DNA of 15,093 bases from an uncultured Chitinophagaceae bacterium (GTDB lineage: Bacteria > Bacteroidota > Bacteroidia > Chitinophagales > Chitinophagaceae): the NCBI GenBank assembly GCA_937900675.1, contig CALCEA010000003.1, forward strand, positions 1 to 15,093, in the 5' to 3' direction. Under the pieces are notes generated by a model. The model saw only the letters and a program-made list of their open reading frames with translations. It was not told where the DNA came from and searched no databases. The stretch's first letter is position 1; each line of letters starts with the position of its first letter. The position numbers and the translations under genes are program-made. Positions 4,633-13,260 of this stretch are shown here, piece after piece.

Positions 4633-7371
4633 CTATTCTGGTTCAAATCCTAACATGAAGGTAAATCTACCCGCATCTTTCAATGAATTTGTTGAGTTTA
4701 ATCTATCAATACCCACACCATAATCAAAACCTAATAAACCAAACATAGGTAAGTAAAAACGCATACCCACACCTACAGATCTTCTTAAGTTAAATGGATT
4801 ATAGTCTTTCATACTATACCAGCCGTTCGCAGCTTCAAAGAAAGTTAAAGCATAGATGGTACTACTAGCTGCTAAACTTAATGGATATCTTAATTCAACA
4901 ACATACTTATTGAACATCGTAAACTTCTGTCTAGAAGATTGTTGATCAGGATTAATTTTTGGATTAGAAGATTCATAAACAGGATAACCTCTTTGCGCAA
5001 TGATATCATAACCCAATAAAGCAAACTGATTACTTAAACCTGCATCACCCACTTGGAAACGTTCAAATGGAGAAATACCAATAGACTCATTATATCTACC
5101 TAAGAAACCAAATTTAGCAGCAAACTTCATAACAAATTGTTTGTTGCGTTCTTCCCCTGCTGGTTTACCTAATGGCACATACCACTCACCATTGAATCTC
5201 CACTTATGGTATTCTAATAATTCATAAGGATTTGCTTTCTTAGAAAAATTAGGATCAAAAGAAGAATATGGTGGAGTTAACTGAGCACTTAACAAGAAAG
5301 TAGAACCAGTTCTTGGAAATAAAGGTTGGTCAATTGATGTCCTTTGTAAAGCCAATCTAAGGTTCAAGTTATTTACATTACCATTATCAAAGTTGGGCAA
5401 GTTGAATGGATCAATTGCGTAGTTCTTTAATGTATATCTAGTAAAGTTTAAACCTGTACTAAAAGAGAAATAGTCATCAGGCCATGTTAATTGTCTAGCG
5501 AAAGACAATGTTGCACCTGTAGTTGAAATATATCTTTGATCAGCAGCATTAGGATTATACATACCAGTTAACATGTCATAAGATTGACCATACTTAGTAT
5601 TGTAAACACTTAATGTTAAGGAGTTTCTTTTAATGCCACCAAACCAAGGCTCAGTGAAAGTAAAGTTATAAGATCTAAATGCCTTACCATTACTTTGTAC
5701 ACGCAAGCTTAATTTTTGACCATCTCCCATAGGCAATGGATCCCAAGCTTTTTTGGTAAAGATATTTTTAGAAGAGAAGTTATTAAAAGTAACACCTAGT
5801 GTTCCGGTTAAACCAATATAACCACCCCATCCAGCACTCAACTCTAATTGGTCACTAGATTTTTCTTCAACGCCATAATTAATATCCACTGTACCATCTT
5901 CCGCATTTGGAATAGGCTCCATTTTAATCTTCTCTTGGTCGAAATAATTTAATTGAGCAATCTCTCTTTGAGAACGAATCAATAAAGAACGGCTAAACTT
6001 ATCTCCTGGGATGGTTCTAATTTCTCTACGAATTACAAAATCTTTTGTTTTCTCGTTACCAGCAATACGAATGGTTTTGATGGTAGCTTGAGGACCTTCC
6101 ATTACCCTGATTTCAAAATCAATGGTATCGTTGTATACAGCTGTTTCAATTGGATCAATTCTAAAGAATAAATATCCGTCGTCTTGGTATAAACCACTCA
6201 CATCACCACCCTCTGCAGTTGGAGTTTTACCTAATTTATTAAAAAGAATTTCTCTGTTATAGATATCCCCTTTCTTAATATTTAAAATACTGGTTAATAA
6301 AGAATCGGAATATTTAGTATTACCTCTCCAAGTTAAATTACCAAAATAATACTTCTTACCTTCTCTCATTTGCATGTCAATATTTAAATTGCCAGCTGCA
6401 TTATGATACACAGTATCTTTTTCAATCACTGCATCTCTAAAACCTAAAGAGTTGTAATAGTTTAATAAGTTATCTTTTGCTTCTTCGTATTTTTTAGGGT
6501 TGTACTTAGATCCAGACAATTTAATTCTTATATAAGGATTTAAGATTTTTCTAGTTTTAGTAAAAGTTAAATAACCTTTTTCTTGAAGGTATTCTTCAAA
6601 AGTATAAGGAGTTGTTTTAACTATTACAGGCTTATCATTAATAGGATACAAAGTCATTCTAGACTTTTCATGAATCTCTTTTAAGCTTTTCTTTAATTTA
6701 ACTTCATCTATTTTATTACCCCCAAAATTGATATTGTTAATGCGCACTTTAGGACCACGATCCACCACAAAATCTAATAATACATTATTCTTTCTAGCAG
6801 CATCTTTTTGTTCCTTAATTACTACAGTAGCATCCTGAAAACCTTTCTCTGCATAAAACTTCTTAATACCTTCGATCGCAGTGATCTTCATATTTTCAGT
6901 AATAACCCTGTTAGGCGTTAAACCAGTTTTACCAGACAATTCATCTTTCTCCGTTTTCTTTACGCCAATCAAATTGAATCTAGATAAACGAGGACGCTCT
7001 ACCACATCAATCTCTACATCAATTTCTTTATCTTTCAAATCGGTGATATAAACACTCACATCACTAAAATAATTTTGATCCATCAACTTACGGATGGCTT
7101 TAGAAAAATTATCCCCTCCAGGTATTTGAACCTCATCCCCAACATTTAGGGTTGATAAAGACAATAATAAGCTTTCGTCAAAAAACTCGTTTCCCACCAC
7201 TTTAATGGAGCGGATCTTGTATTTGGATACGATTCTTTGATTAAATAGGTTTTGTAACTTAACATTGATCTGAGAAACCGAGTCTTTAACAGGAACTTCC
7301 TGAGCAAAACAAGTCGACGACAATACAAGTACCGATATACATCCAATAAAAAAACGGGTCAATTTCTGCAT
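4633..7371 (-). CDS. bamA: Outer membrane protein assembly factor BamA (Omp85)
   Basis: BamA is the central subunit of the machine that folds and inserts beta-barrel proteins into the outer membrane. The 912-residue product has a signal peptide (1-23), then a string of POTRA domains recognisable by repeated I-x-x-I-x-V-x-G-N starts: the first at about residue 51 (I-R-S-I-K-V-V-G-N), one near 212 (I-N-N-I-N-F-G-G-N) and the last near 430 (I-K-T-I-R-I-A-G-N). The barrel takes up roughly the last 400 residues and is rich in alternating aromatic and polar strands. The chain ends F-E-P-E, so the terminal aromatic of the classic barrel signal is displaced by three residues, unlike the Omp85 protein at 9936. 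skp genes follow at 30 bp; uppS lies 91 bp upstream, the largest gap in this part of the run. Confidence 0.95.
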   Translation of the reverse strand: MQKLTRFFIGCISVLVLSSTCFAQEVPVKDSVSQINVKLQNLFNQRIVSKYKIRSIKVVGNEFFDESLLLSLSTLNVGDEVQIPGGDNFSKAIRKLMDQNYFSDVSVYITDLKDKEIDVEIDVVERPRLSRFNLIGVKKTEKDELSGKTGLTPNRVITENMKITAIEGIKKFYAEKGFQDATVVIKEQKDAARKNNVLLDFVVDRGPKVRINNINFGGNKIDEVKLKKSLKEIHEKSRMTLYPINDKPVIVKTTPYTFEEYLQEKGYLTFTKTRKILNPYIRIKLSGSKYNPKKYEEAKDNLLNYYNSLGFRDAVIEKDTVYHNAAGNLNIDMQMREGKKYYFGNLTWRGNTKYSDSLLTSILNIKKGDIYNREILFNKLGKTPTAEGGDVSGLYQDDGYLFFRIDPIETAVYNDTIDFEIRVMEGPQATIKTIRIAGNEKTKDFVIRREIRTIPGDKFSRSLLIRSQREIAQLNYFDQEKIKMEPIPNAEDGTVDINYGVEEKSSDQLELSAGWGGYIGLTGTLGVTFNNFSSKNIFTKKAWDPLPMGDGQKLSLRVQSNGKAFRSYNFTFTEPWFGGIKRNSLTLSVYNTKYGQSYDMLTGMYNPNAADQRYISTTGATLSFARQLTWPDDYFSFSTGLNFTRYTLKNYAIDPFNLPNFDNGNVNNLNLRLALQRTSIDQPLFPRTGSTFLLSAQLTPPYSSFDPNFSKKANPYELLEYHKWRFNGEWYVPLGKPAGEERNKQFVMKFAAKFGFLGRYNESIGISPFERFQVGDAGLSNQFALLGYDIIAQRGYPVYESSNPKINPDQQSSRQKFTMFNKYVVELRYPLSLAASSTIYALTFFEAANGWYSMKDYNPFNLRRSVGVGMRFYLPMFGLLGFDYGVGIDRLNSTNSLKDAGRFTFMLGFEPE

Positions 7372-7462
7372 CTGCTGGTGGGGCTATAATTTATAATCTT
7401 AAAAGAGTCGCAAATTACTCGTAAAATCTCAAAGTCTTTGTTAAAAAGCAGAAAATAACATA

Positions 7463-8212
7463 TTATTTATTTTCTTCATTTGACTGAATCTGAGCGCTTG
7501 TTTTGCCAAATCTGCGCTCCCTAGACTGATAATCCAGAATGGCTTCCAAAAGGTGCTCTTTTCTGAAGTCAGGCCAGCGAGTGTCTGTAAAATATAATTC
7601 CGCATAAGCTAGCTGATACAAAAGGAAATTGCTGATGCGGTGCTCCCCACTGGTTCTAATCATCAATTCTGGGTCAGGAATTCCTTTGGTGGTAAGGTTT
7701 TGAGCAAAAATGGCTTCATCTACTTGAGAGGGTTCAAGACTGCCATTTTTAACCTGTTGGGCTATTTTTTGAGCCGCATGCACCAATTCCCATCTACTAC
7801 TATAGCTAAGGGCAATGATCAGTTTAAGACCTGTATTGGAAGCAGTATCTGCAGTCGCTTGAGCCAAAGCCTCACTTGCATGGGGTGGCAAAGCCGATAA
7901 ATCCCCTATAAACTGTAATTGGATATTATTTTTATTTAAATCTGGAACTTCTTTGGCAATGGTTTCTACAAAAAGGGTCATCAATCCATTCACTTCCTCG
8001 GTAGGTCTATCCCAGTTTTCGGTGCTAAAAGCATACATGGTAAGGTATTGGATGCCAATTTCAGCAGCCGCTTCCACCACTTTTCTAACACTAATAACGC
8101 CATGGTAATGACCAAATAAACGATCCTGCCCCTGTTCCTGAGCCCATCTACCATTTCCATCCATGATGATAGCGATATGCTTAGGGAGTTTATTTAGATC
8201 CAGATTTTCCAT
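7463..8212 (-). CDS. uppS: Isoprenyl transferase (undecaprenyl diphosphate synthase)
   Basis: This cytosolic, membrane-associated cis-prenyltransferase adds isopentenyl units to farnesyl diphosphate to make the C55 lipid carrier for peptidoglycan and surface polysaccharides. The 249-residue sequence has every family landmark: I-I-M-D-G-N-G-R-W-A at 15-24 with catalytic Asp18, F-S-T-E-N-W at 62-67, I-R-T-S-G-E-x-R-I-S-N-F-L-L-Y-Q in the C-terminal half, and the closing S-R-E-R-R-F-G segment. Length is typical. The ATG at 8212 fits the short N-terminal extension before the first strand. It sits between the DUF6089 gene (25 bp) and bamA (91 bp), a placement also seen in many other bacteria, where uppS and bamA lie close together. 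Confidence 0.96.
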   Translation of the reverse strand: MENLDLNKLPKHIAIIMDGNGRWAQEQGQDRLFGHYHGVISVRKVVEAAAEIGIQYLTMYAFSTENWDRPTEEVNGLMTLFVETIAKEVPDLNKNNIQLQFIGDLSALPPHASEALAQATADTASNTGLKLIIALSYSSRWELVHAAQKIAQQVKNGSLEPSQVDEAIFAQNLTTKGIPDPELMIRTSGEHRISNFLLYQLAYAELYFTDTRWPDFRKEHLLEAILDYQSRERRFGKTSAQIQSNEENK

Positions 8213-8237
8213 ATTGTAAAAATAAGCAATAGGATAT

Positions 8238-9041
8238 TTATTTGCGGTTAAAAGGAAGGAAAAAAAGCAATTTGGATCTCTTTTTAGGAGAAGTATCTTC
8301 TATGTCTGATTTCTTCCTTTTAGGTTTCTTGAATTTCTCAGGACCATAAATTTTTCTAAAATTATATGATAGTCCAATAGATGCTGAAACTAATTCATCC
8401 TTGCCAGATTTACTACCTTGAAAAAATGAAGTAGTAGAACTTGGGGGAGATAAAAGAGTTCCATCAGCAAAATGATCAACTTCATCAGAACTTGTAAATC
8501 TATATTTCATTTCTCCAAACAAATTAATTTGTTTGTATACATTCCATTTAAAACCCAAGTTAATGGGCATAGTAATAATGGTATTATTTTTTTTAGTCAA
8601 TGGGGGTGTAGGATTGTCTATTTCTCCCTGCAATAAATATCCCACACCAAAACCTAAATAAGGAGAGAACCTAAATTCTTTTCTATTACTAATAAATCTA
8701 TTAAAGTACAATTCTGATAAAATACTTATTTCATGAAAGTCTCTTTCAAATCTAAATCCACGTGCAGCATCATATGCATTTTTTGATTTAGAATCATCTG
8801 CACCAATAATTAATTTTTCGTAATTCAATCTAAGACCGATATATGCATTCATCTGTCTTTTATAGTATGCTCCATAATTCATTTTAACAAATTGCACATC
8901 AGATGCTATATCACCATTGTAAGAATTATATCCTACAAAAACACCAGCTTCCCCTTTATCATTGATTAATTGAAGATGTTGCGCTTTAATAGAAAAACTA
9001 CATAATAAAAAGACAAATAAAAATAAACTGTTAAAACGCAT
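8238..9041 (-). CDS. DUF6089-type outer membrane beta-barrel protein
   Basis: The 267-residue protein has a signal peptide (1-20, cleavage before Q21 in I-K-A-Q). The mature chain shows alternating hydrophobic and polar strands with many Gly and Tyr: G-V-F-V-G-Y-N-S-Y-N-G-D-I, Y-L-G-F-G-V-G-Y-L, and a last strand S-A-S-I-G-L-S-Y-N-F. That layout is typical of a small outer membrane barrel of about eight strands. The N-terminal signature (E-x-G-x-x-x-G-x-x-x-Y-x-G-D) and the position between nadK and uppS fit the Bacteroidota family DUF6089, whose role is unknown. A strongly basic tail (about 229-267) follows the last strand and would face the periplasm if the barrel call is right. It lies 3 bp from the nadK stop, so the genes are almost certainly cotranscribed. 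Confidence 0.75.
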   Translation of the reverse strand: MRFNSLFLFVFLLCSFSIKAQHLQLINDKGEAGVFVGYNSYNGDIASDVQFVKMNYGAYYKRQMNAYIGLRLNYEKLIIGADDSKSKNAYDAARGFRFERDFHEISILSELYFNRFISNRKEFRFSPYLGFGVGYLLQGEIDNPTPPLTKKNNTIITMPINLGFKWNVYKQINLFGEMKYRFTSSDEVDHFADGTLLSPPSSTTSFFQGSKSGKDELVSASIGLSYNFRKIYGPEKFKKPKRKKSDIEDTSPKKRSKLLFFLPFNRK

Positions 9042-9044
9042 TTT

Positions 9045-9926
9045 TTAATTTCTTTTATCTAAACCCCAAGTAAGCTTGGTTCTTAATGTACTCAAATAGC
9101 TGTTTTCATTCAATCTTATGAAATTCACTGTAAAATTTTCTTTCTTAACAGCTAGCTGTATTTTTTTAGCAACAATTTCTTTACGAGCATCCAATGCACA
9201 AATAATTTCTTCAGTTCTACCTTCAATTTCAAAAGATATTACTGAAGTATCAGGTACTACGATTGAACGAACATTTAAATTATGAGGAGCCACTGGTGTA
9301 ATCACAAAGCTTGCAGATTCTGGAAATAAAATGGGACCATTACAACTCATATTATATCCAGTAGATCCAGTGGGTGTTGCCACAATCAAACCATCTGCCC
9401 AATAAGAGTTTAAAAATTCACCGTTCAAATAGGTGTGAATTTTAATCATGGGTGAAGTATCTCTTTTATGAATGGCGAATTCATTTAAGGCAAAAGGTGT
9501 TCCACCAAATACAGGGAAGTCCGCATCTAAATGAATCAAAGTTCTTTTATCAATTACATAAGATCTATTCACCAATGCATCTACCATTAAACTTAATTCA
9601 TCTTTAGAAATAGATGCTAGAAAACCAAGTCGACCATAGTTCACTCCAAGAATAGGAATATTCGTATCACCCACCAATGTTATAGCATCCAAGACTGTAC
9701 CATCACCACCAACACTAATTAAACAATCAATGGCATTATGTAAATCATGAGAATCTTTGAAAGGAATCAATGCAGGTTTCCCTTCGACTGCTTTTAAACC
9801 AAATTTTTGAATAAGGTCTTCGAAAACAAAAATATCAATATCATAACGATATAGCTCTGCCAACAAAGCATTCAAAGATTGCTGTTGATCAATATCCACC
9901 CCTCTACTATAAATAGCTACTTTCAT
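9045..9926 (-). CDS. nadK: NAD kinase
   Basis: NadK phosphorylates NAD to NADP in the cytosol, the only known route to NADP. The 293-residue enzyme has the G-G-D-G-T motif at 73-77 with catalytic Asp75, G-R-L-G-F at 98-102, the N-E pair at 148-149 in A-L-N-E-F-A, and T-P-T-G-S-T-G-Y at 184-191, all in the expected order and spacing. The C-terminal domain keeps the P-x-x-P-H-x-L segment (residues around 212-218, T-P-V-A-P-H-N-L-N). Length is normal. The ATG is immediately followed by K-V-A-I-Y-S-R, the usual first strand. It lies between the one-POTRA Omp85 gene (9 bp upstream) and the DUF6089 gene (3 bp downstream), within the envelope block. Confidence 0.96.
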   Translation of the reverse strand: MKVAIYSRGVDIDQQQSLNALLAELYRYDIDIFVFEDLIQKFGLKAVEGKPALIPFKDSHDLHNAIDCLISVGGDGTVLDAITLVGDTNIPILGVNYGRLGFLASISKDELSLMVDALVNRSYVIDKRTLIHLDADFPVFGGTPFALNEFAIHKRDTSPMIKIHTYLNGEFLNSYWADGLIVATPTGSTGYNMSCNGPILFPESASFVITPVAPHNLNVRSIVVPDTSVISFEIEGRTEEIICALDARKEIVAKKIQLAVKKENFTVNFIRLNENSYLSTLRTKLTWGLDKRN

Positions 9927-9935
9927 TATGTAAAA

Positions 9936-11303
9936 TTAAAAATTAATTCCGCCATGTAAATATAAACCTTTGTCTCCAAGCTGATTCACACTGTAATCTA
10001 CTTTTAAGACAAAATCATAAATACTTATAATATCCAGCCCAATTCCAGCAGTTCTCAGCAAGGTATTAGATAATTTATTCGCATTCAATGGCTTTTCGCT
10101 GTATACATAACCGAAATTGGTGTAAAGTTTTAACCAAAAATGATATTTCACTTCTGGTAAGAATGTTTTAGTAACTGGATTACGCAAAGTAATAGTACCT
10201 AATTTATGATGGAAAGCCAATTTGCCAACGCTAGCTGCATTGCCATCCACTACATAATATTCTAATCCACTCATTTGTAAACCACCGTATCCCAATAATC
10301 TTTGATCTAAATAATTTTGATTCGCTAATATTTTGATTTGTGAATTAGACTCTGTGTAGATAAAATTATTTTTATTCAAAGGATGCGCCCAAATTTTTCT
10401 AAATTGAAAAGAACTAAAAGGTGCATACTTAGTAAACCTCTGATACCATGCAAAATCAGTACTAGATCCCTTAGTGGGATAAGCATTGTAATCAAATTTC
10501 ATTTTAACATACCCTACTGTAAAATCTGCATATCGCATGGATTTATTGAAAGTAGGAAGTAAGCTTGGTGCTTTTACAAAAGCTTCCTCTGAGATTTGCT
10601 CTTCACCCAAACCCAGTTGAAAATTAAATCTTTCAAATAAATTAGGCCTATAAGATAGATTAACATTAGCTCTAAATCCCTCTCTTAAATTGCGATCAGA
10701 TTTATAAAAAACTTGTTTATCTGCAATGGTAGCGTAATTGATTTCTTTTTGTGTATAATATTGTAAACCAGCGCCAATGCCCCATTGTAGTTTTTTATCA
10801 ATGAATGGAATTTGATATCTCAAAATAGCTTGATGAGTATACCCCGTAATTAATCCAATGACCAATCTATCATTATTGCCAGAAAAATTACTTTGTCTAA
10901 AGTTCACTCCATAATTCACTCTATCTAAACTTCTGTTTTGCTGATTCCACCATTGACTAAAATTTCTATCAACCCATCTAAAATAAGGTAGTGGAAACAA
11001 ATACCATCTTTCCCTAACCTGTATCAATACATCTGCCGTGACACTATCCACCATGATAGATTCAACCTTGGCCTCATTGAATAAACTGGTATTAAAAATT
11101 TGATGTTGCGCGAGTGTATTATACGCTTCTAGAGAATCTGCTGGAACAACAGAGCCAATTTGATAGGGCAGTTCTCTTTGAATAATATAGGACTTAGTTT
11201 TATTATTTCCAGTAATGGTAATAGATCGAATAGTAATTTGCGCTTGAGCAGAAACAGCAAAAGCAATACTTAAAAAGAAAAATAAAACATAGGATTTAAA
11301 CAT
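9936..11303 (-). CDS. One-POTRA Omp85/BamA-superfamily outer membrane protein
   Basis: The 455-residue protein has a signal peptide (about 1-21, A-Q-A cleavage site) and a single POTRA domain at about 23-97, starting I-T-I-R-S-I-T-I-T-G-N and ending V-L-I-Q-V-R-E-R-W. The remaining 350 residues look like a beta barrel of the surface-antigen type, with many alternating aromatic strands and a C-terminal Phe455 that fits the barrel signal. It is therefore an Omp85-family member much shorter than BamA. It could be an accessory assembly or secretion factor; its substrate cannot be inferred. The start overlaps the CBS gene by 8 bp, which points to translational coupling. TamA has three POTRA domains, so TamA itself is unlikely. 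Confidence 0.8.
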   Translation of the reverse strand: MFKSYVLFFFLSIAFAVSAQAQITIRSITITGNNKTKSYIIQRELPYQIGSVVPADSLEAYNTLAQHQIFNTSLFNEAKVESIMVDSVTADVLIQVRERWYLFPLPYFRWVDRNFSQWWNQQNRSLDRVNYGVNFRQSNFSGNNDRLVIGLITGYTHQAILRYQIPFIDKKLQWGIGAGLQYYTQKEINYATIADKQVFYKSDRNLREGFRANVNLSYRPNLFERFNFQLGLGEEQISEEAFVKAPSLLPTFNKSMRYADFTVGYVKMKFDYNAYPTKGSSTDFAWYQRFTKYAPFSSFQFRKIWAHPLNKNNFIYTESNSQIKILANQNYLDQRLLGYGGLQMSGLEYYVVDGNAASVGKLAFHHKLGTITLRNPVTKTFLPEVKYHFWLKLYTNFGYVYSEKPLNANKLSNTLLRTAGIGLDIISIYDFVLKVDYSVNQLGDKGLYLHGGINF

Positions 11304-11955
11304 CTAAATAGTTCATTAGATGATGGTAGTGATCTTCAATATCATTATTGATAGGAGTATTACCAAAATAATGAAGCAATTGGTATTCGTAACGCTCAAA
11401 AGTAGACACAATAGCCTGTGCTTCTTCTTTGTTTATTTTAATGGTAATAATATAAGCCCCAGTAGCTTCATCAAAAATAGAATTCAATTGAACTATTTGA
11501 GCATTATTAGATTCCACAATTCTACTCATTTCTGCTAAAGAGTATTGATAAGGAGAAACAGAGAAAACCAAGATAGCACCTGGTTGTGCAACACCTAAAT
11601 ATAAAGCCAACATTTCATTTAGGTTTTTCTGAGGAACCACACCTAAACATTCTTGTTGTTCATTGAGTACTGGTAGAATACTTAATTGATGTTTAGCAAA
11701 ATGATCTAATACAGAAGTAATATGCGCTTTTCCTAAAACACCAACTCTTTGAAAAGAGTCTGCAATAGAAGCAATACTTTGATCATTGGGAATGTCCAAT
11801 AAATCTACTTTGTGTACTAAGCCAATAAAATAATCATCTTTAATCACTACCAATTCTTGCACATCAAAGTCTTCCATGTTTTGCAACACAAAACCTGCCT
11901 TATCTTCTAAGCGCATCATGGGAAAGCTTTGTACAGCAATACTAGAAGCAATCAT
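11296..11955 (-). CDS. CBS-domain pair protein with C-terminal ACT-like region
   Basis: The 219-residue soluble protein has no signal peptide. Two CBS modules fill about residues 1-115: the first includes V-Q-E-L-V-V-I-K-D-D-Y-F-I-G-L-V, the second L-S-I-L-P-V-L-N-E-x-x-E-C-L-G-V-V. CBS pairs bind adenosine nucleotides and usually regulate a partner. The C-terminal part (about 125-200) reads as alternating strands and helices (G-A-I-L-V-F-S-V, A-Q-I-V-Q-L-N-S-I-F, A-Y-I-I-T-I-K-I-N) like an ACT or similar small-ligand domain. Family function is not known to me. It lies 5 bp from the alpha/beta hydrolase and overlaps the Omp85 gene by 8 bp, so it is tied to the envelope operon. Its ligand and target are open. 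Confidence 0.7.
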   Translation of the reverse strand: MIASSIAVQSFPMMRLEDKAGFVLQNMEDFDVQELVVIKDDYFIGLVHKVDLLDIPNDQSIASIADSFQRVGVLGKAHITSVLDHFAKHQLSILPVLNEQQECLGVVPQKNLNEMLALYLGVAQPGAILVFSVSPYQYSLAEMSRIVESNNAQIVQLNSIFDEATGAYIITIKINKEEAQAIVSTFERYEYQLLHYFGNTPINNDIEDHYHHLMNYLDV

Positions 11956-11960
11956 GAAAT

Positions 11961-12722
11961 TTATTTAGGCAATGATTTAAGAAAATTATCCAAGACATCA
12001 TTAAACTCAGCAGGCACTTCCATCATAGGAGCATGTCCACACTTATCGATAAAATGAAGTTGACTATGTGGAATTAATTTATGAAACTCTTCAGCAACAA
12101 ATGGAGGTGTTACTGTATCATTTTTACCCCAAATTAATAAAGTAGGTATTTGAATTTGATTTAATTCTTCCCCTAAATTATTTCTAATTGCACTTTTAGC
12201 AAGCGCAATAATTTTAATAACCTTCAATCTGTTTTTAGTGATTTCAAAAACCTCATCCACTAATTCTTTAGTAGCCATTGCTGGATCGTAAAAAGTTTGT
12301 GCTGTTTTATTTTTGATATAATCATAATCACCACGCTTTGGATATGAATCACCCATCGCGTTTTCAAACAAACCGCTACTTCCTGTTAAAGTAAGTGATT
12401 TAATTTTTTCAGGATGTTTTAATACATGCACTAGGCCCACATGACCTCCCAAAGAGTTACCTAAAAGATGAATATGATCATACCCCTTATGCTCAATAAA
12501 TTGATGTACATGCTTGGCTAAACCAGTTACACTGGTATGTAAAATATCTAAATCAAATAAGGGCAATAAAGGCACAACCACCTTATGAGTAGTTCTAAAA
12601 CGCTCAATCAAATCAGAGAAATTACTCAAGGCGCCAAATAGCCCATGCAAAAGCATCAAGACTTCTCCCTCACCTACTTCTAGGTATTCAAACTTGCCTT
12701 CTTTTTTAATTTCGTAGTCCAT
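11961..12722 (-). CDS. Alpha/beta hydrolase
   Basis: The 253-residue protein has no signal peptide, so it is probably cytosolic. The alpha/beta-hydrolase fold is clear: an oxyanion-hole L-L-H-G-L-F-G at 24-30, the nucleophile elbow G-N-S-L-G-G at 88-93 with Ser90, acid Asp202 in W-G-K-N-D-T-V-T-P, and His230 in C-G-H-A-P-M-M-E. A short cap region lies between about 115 and 180. The catalytic triad is thus complete, and the protein should be an active hydrolase or esterase, but the substrate cannot be read from sequence; homologues of this size include esterases and C-C bond hydrolases of the MhpC/BioH type. It lies 33 bp from cvpA and 5 bp from the CBS gene. Confidence 0.85.
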   Translation of the reverse strand: MDYEIKKEGKFEYLEVGEGEVLMLLHGLFGALSNFSDLIERFRTTHKVVVPLLPLFDLDILHTSVTGLAKHVHQFIEHKGYDHIHLLGNSLGGHVGLVHVLKHPEKIKSLTLTGSSGLFENAMGDSYPKRGDYDYIKNKTAQTFYDPAMATKELVDEVFEITKNRLKVIKIIALAKSAIRNNLGEELNQIQIPTLLIWGKNDTVTPPFVAEEFHKLIPHSQLHFIDKCGHAPMMEVPAEFNDVLDNFLKSLPK

Positions 12723-12755
12723 GCTTTAAAGATAAATGATTCGGATTAAAAAACC

Positions 12756-13259
12756 TTAAACTAAACTACTCAGGCTAGATTTAATGGATGGAATCCATAA
12801 ACTTAACTTTTTCATAAAATAAGGCCACCAAGATTCTAAATAAGAAAAGCTATAACTATCTTTTATGCTAGATTTTTCAACTACTCCAAGTAAGATCATA
12901 AAATAGAGCAATGCGCTTAAAATGGTACCATATATCAAGGCATATAAAACCATGCCCAATAATTTATTCAACCATCCCAACAATAACCATTCAGCAGATT
13001 GTTGCAAGATACCTGTAATCATTTTTAATAAAATCATTACTCCTATCAATACCACTAAAAAAGCAATAAATGGAAGCCATTGAGAAGCAATTTTAGTGTG
13101 CTCTTTTAAGACATTGGAAATATATCCAGCAAATTGAAAAGCCAGAATTAAACCAATGAACAAAGAGAAAAAAGATATGATAGCTTTAATCAATCCATTG
13201 CGATACCCTTGCAAAATTGCAATGATCAAAATGGTACCAGATAGAATATCAATCCACAT
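12756..13259 (-). CDS. CvpA-family inner membrane protein
   Basis: The 167-residue protein is very hydrophobic, with four likely membrane helices at about 4-24, 27-48, 62-82 and 102-125, and a more polar C-terminal tail. The N-terminal pattern D-I-x-x-x-x-x-L-x-x-x-x-G-Y-R-N-G-L-I-K, with R-N-G after the first helix, is the hallmark of the CvpA family, which was named for colicin V production in E. coli and is widespread in bacteria. Its biochemical role is unclear, though envelope and stress links have been reported. It starts 1 bp after the stop of the upstream GatB/YqeY gene, so the two are cotranscribed, and it leads on to the alpha/beta hydrolase after 33 bp. Confidence 0.85.
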   Translation of the reverse strand: MWIDILSGTILIIAILQGYRNGLIKAIISFFSLFIGLILAFQFAGYISNVLKEHTKIASQWLPFIAFLVVLIGVMILLKMITGILQQSAEWLLLGWLNKLLGMVLYALIYGTILSALLYFMILLGVVEKSSIKDSYSFSYLESWWPYFMKKLSLWIPSIKSSLSSLV

Positions 13260-13260
13260 A

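Noticed and set aside
7372..7462. Promoter for bamA in the 91-bp uppS-bamA gap
   Set aside because: The minus strand holds TTTG and TAATTTG, but the box spacings do not match the Bacteroidota consensus, so I did not call it.
7640..7900. 86-codon plus-strand frame inside uppS
   Set aside because: Antisense to conserved uppS motifs, with no recognisable features.
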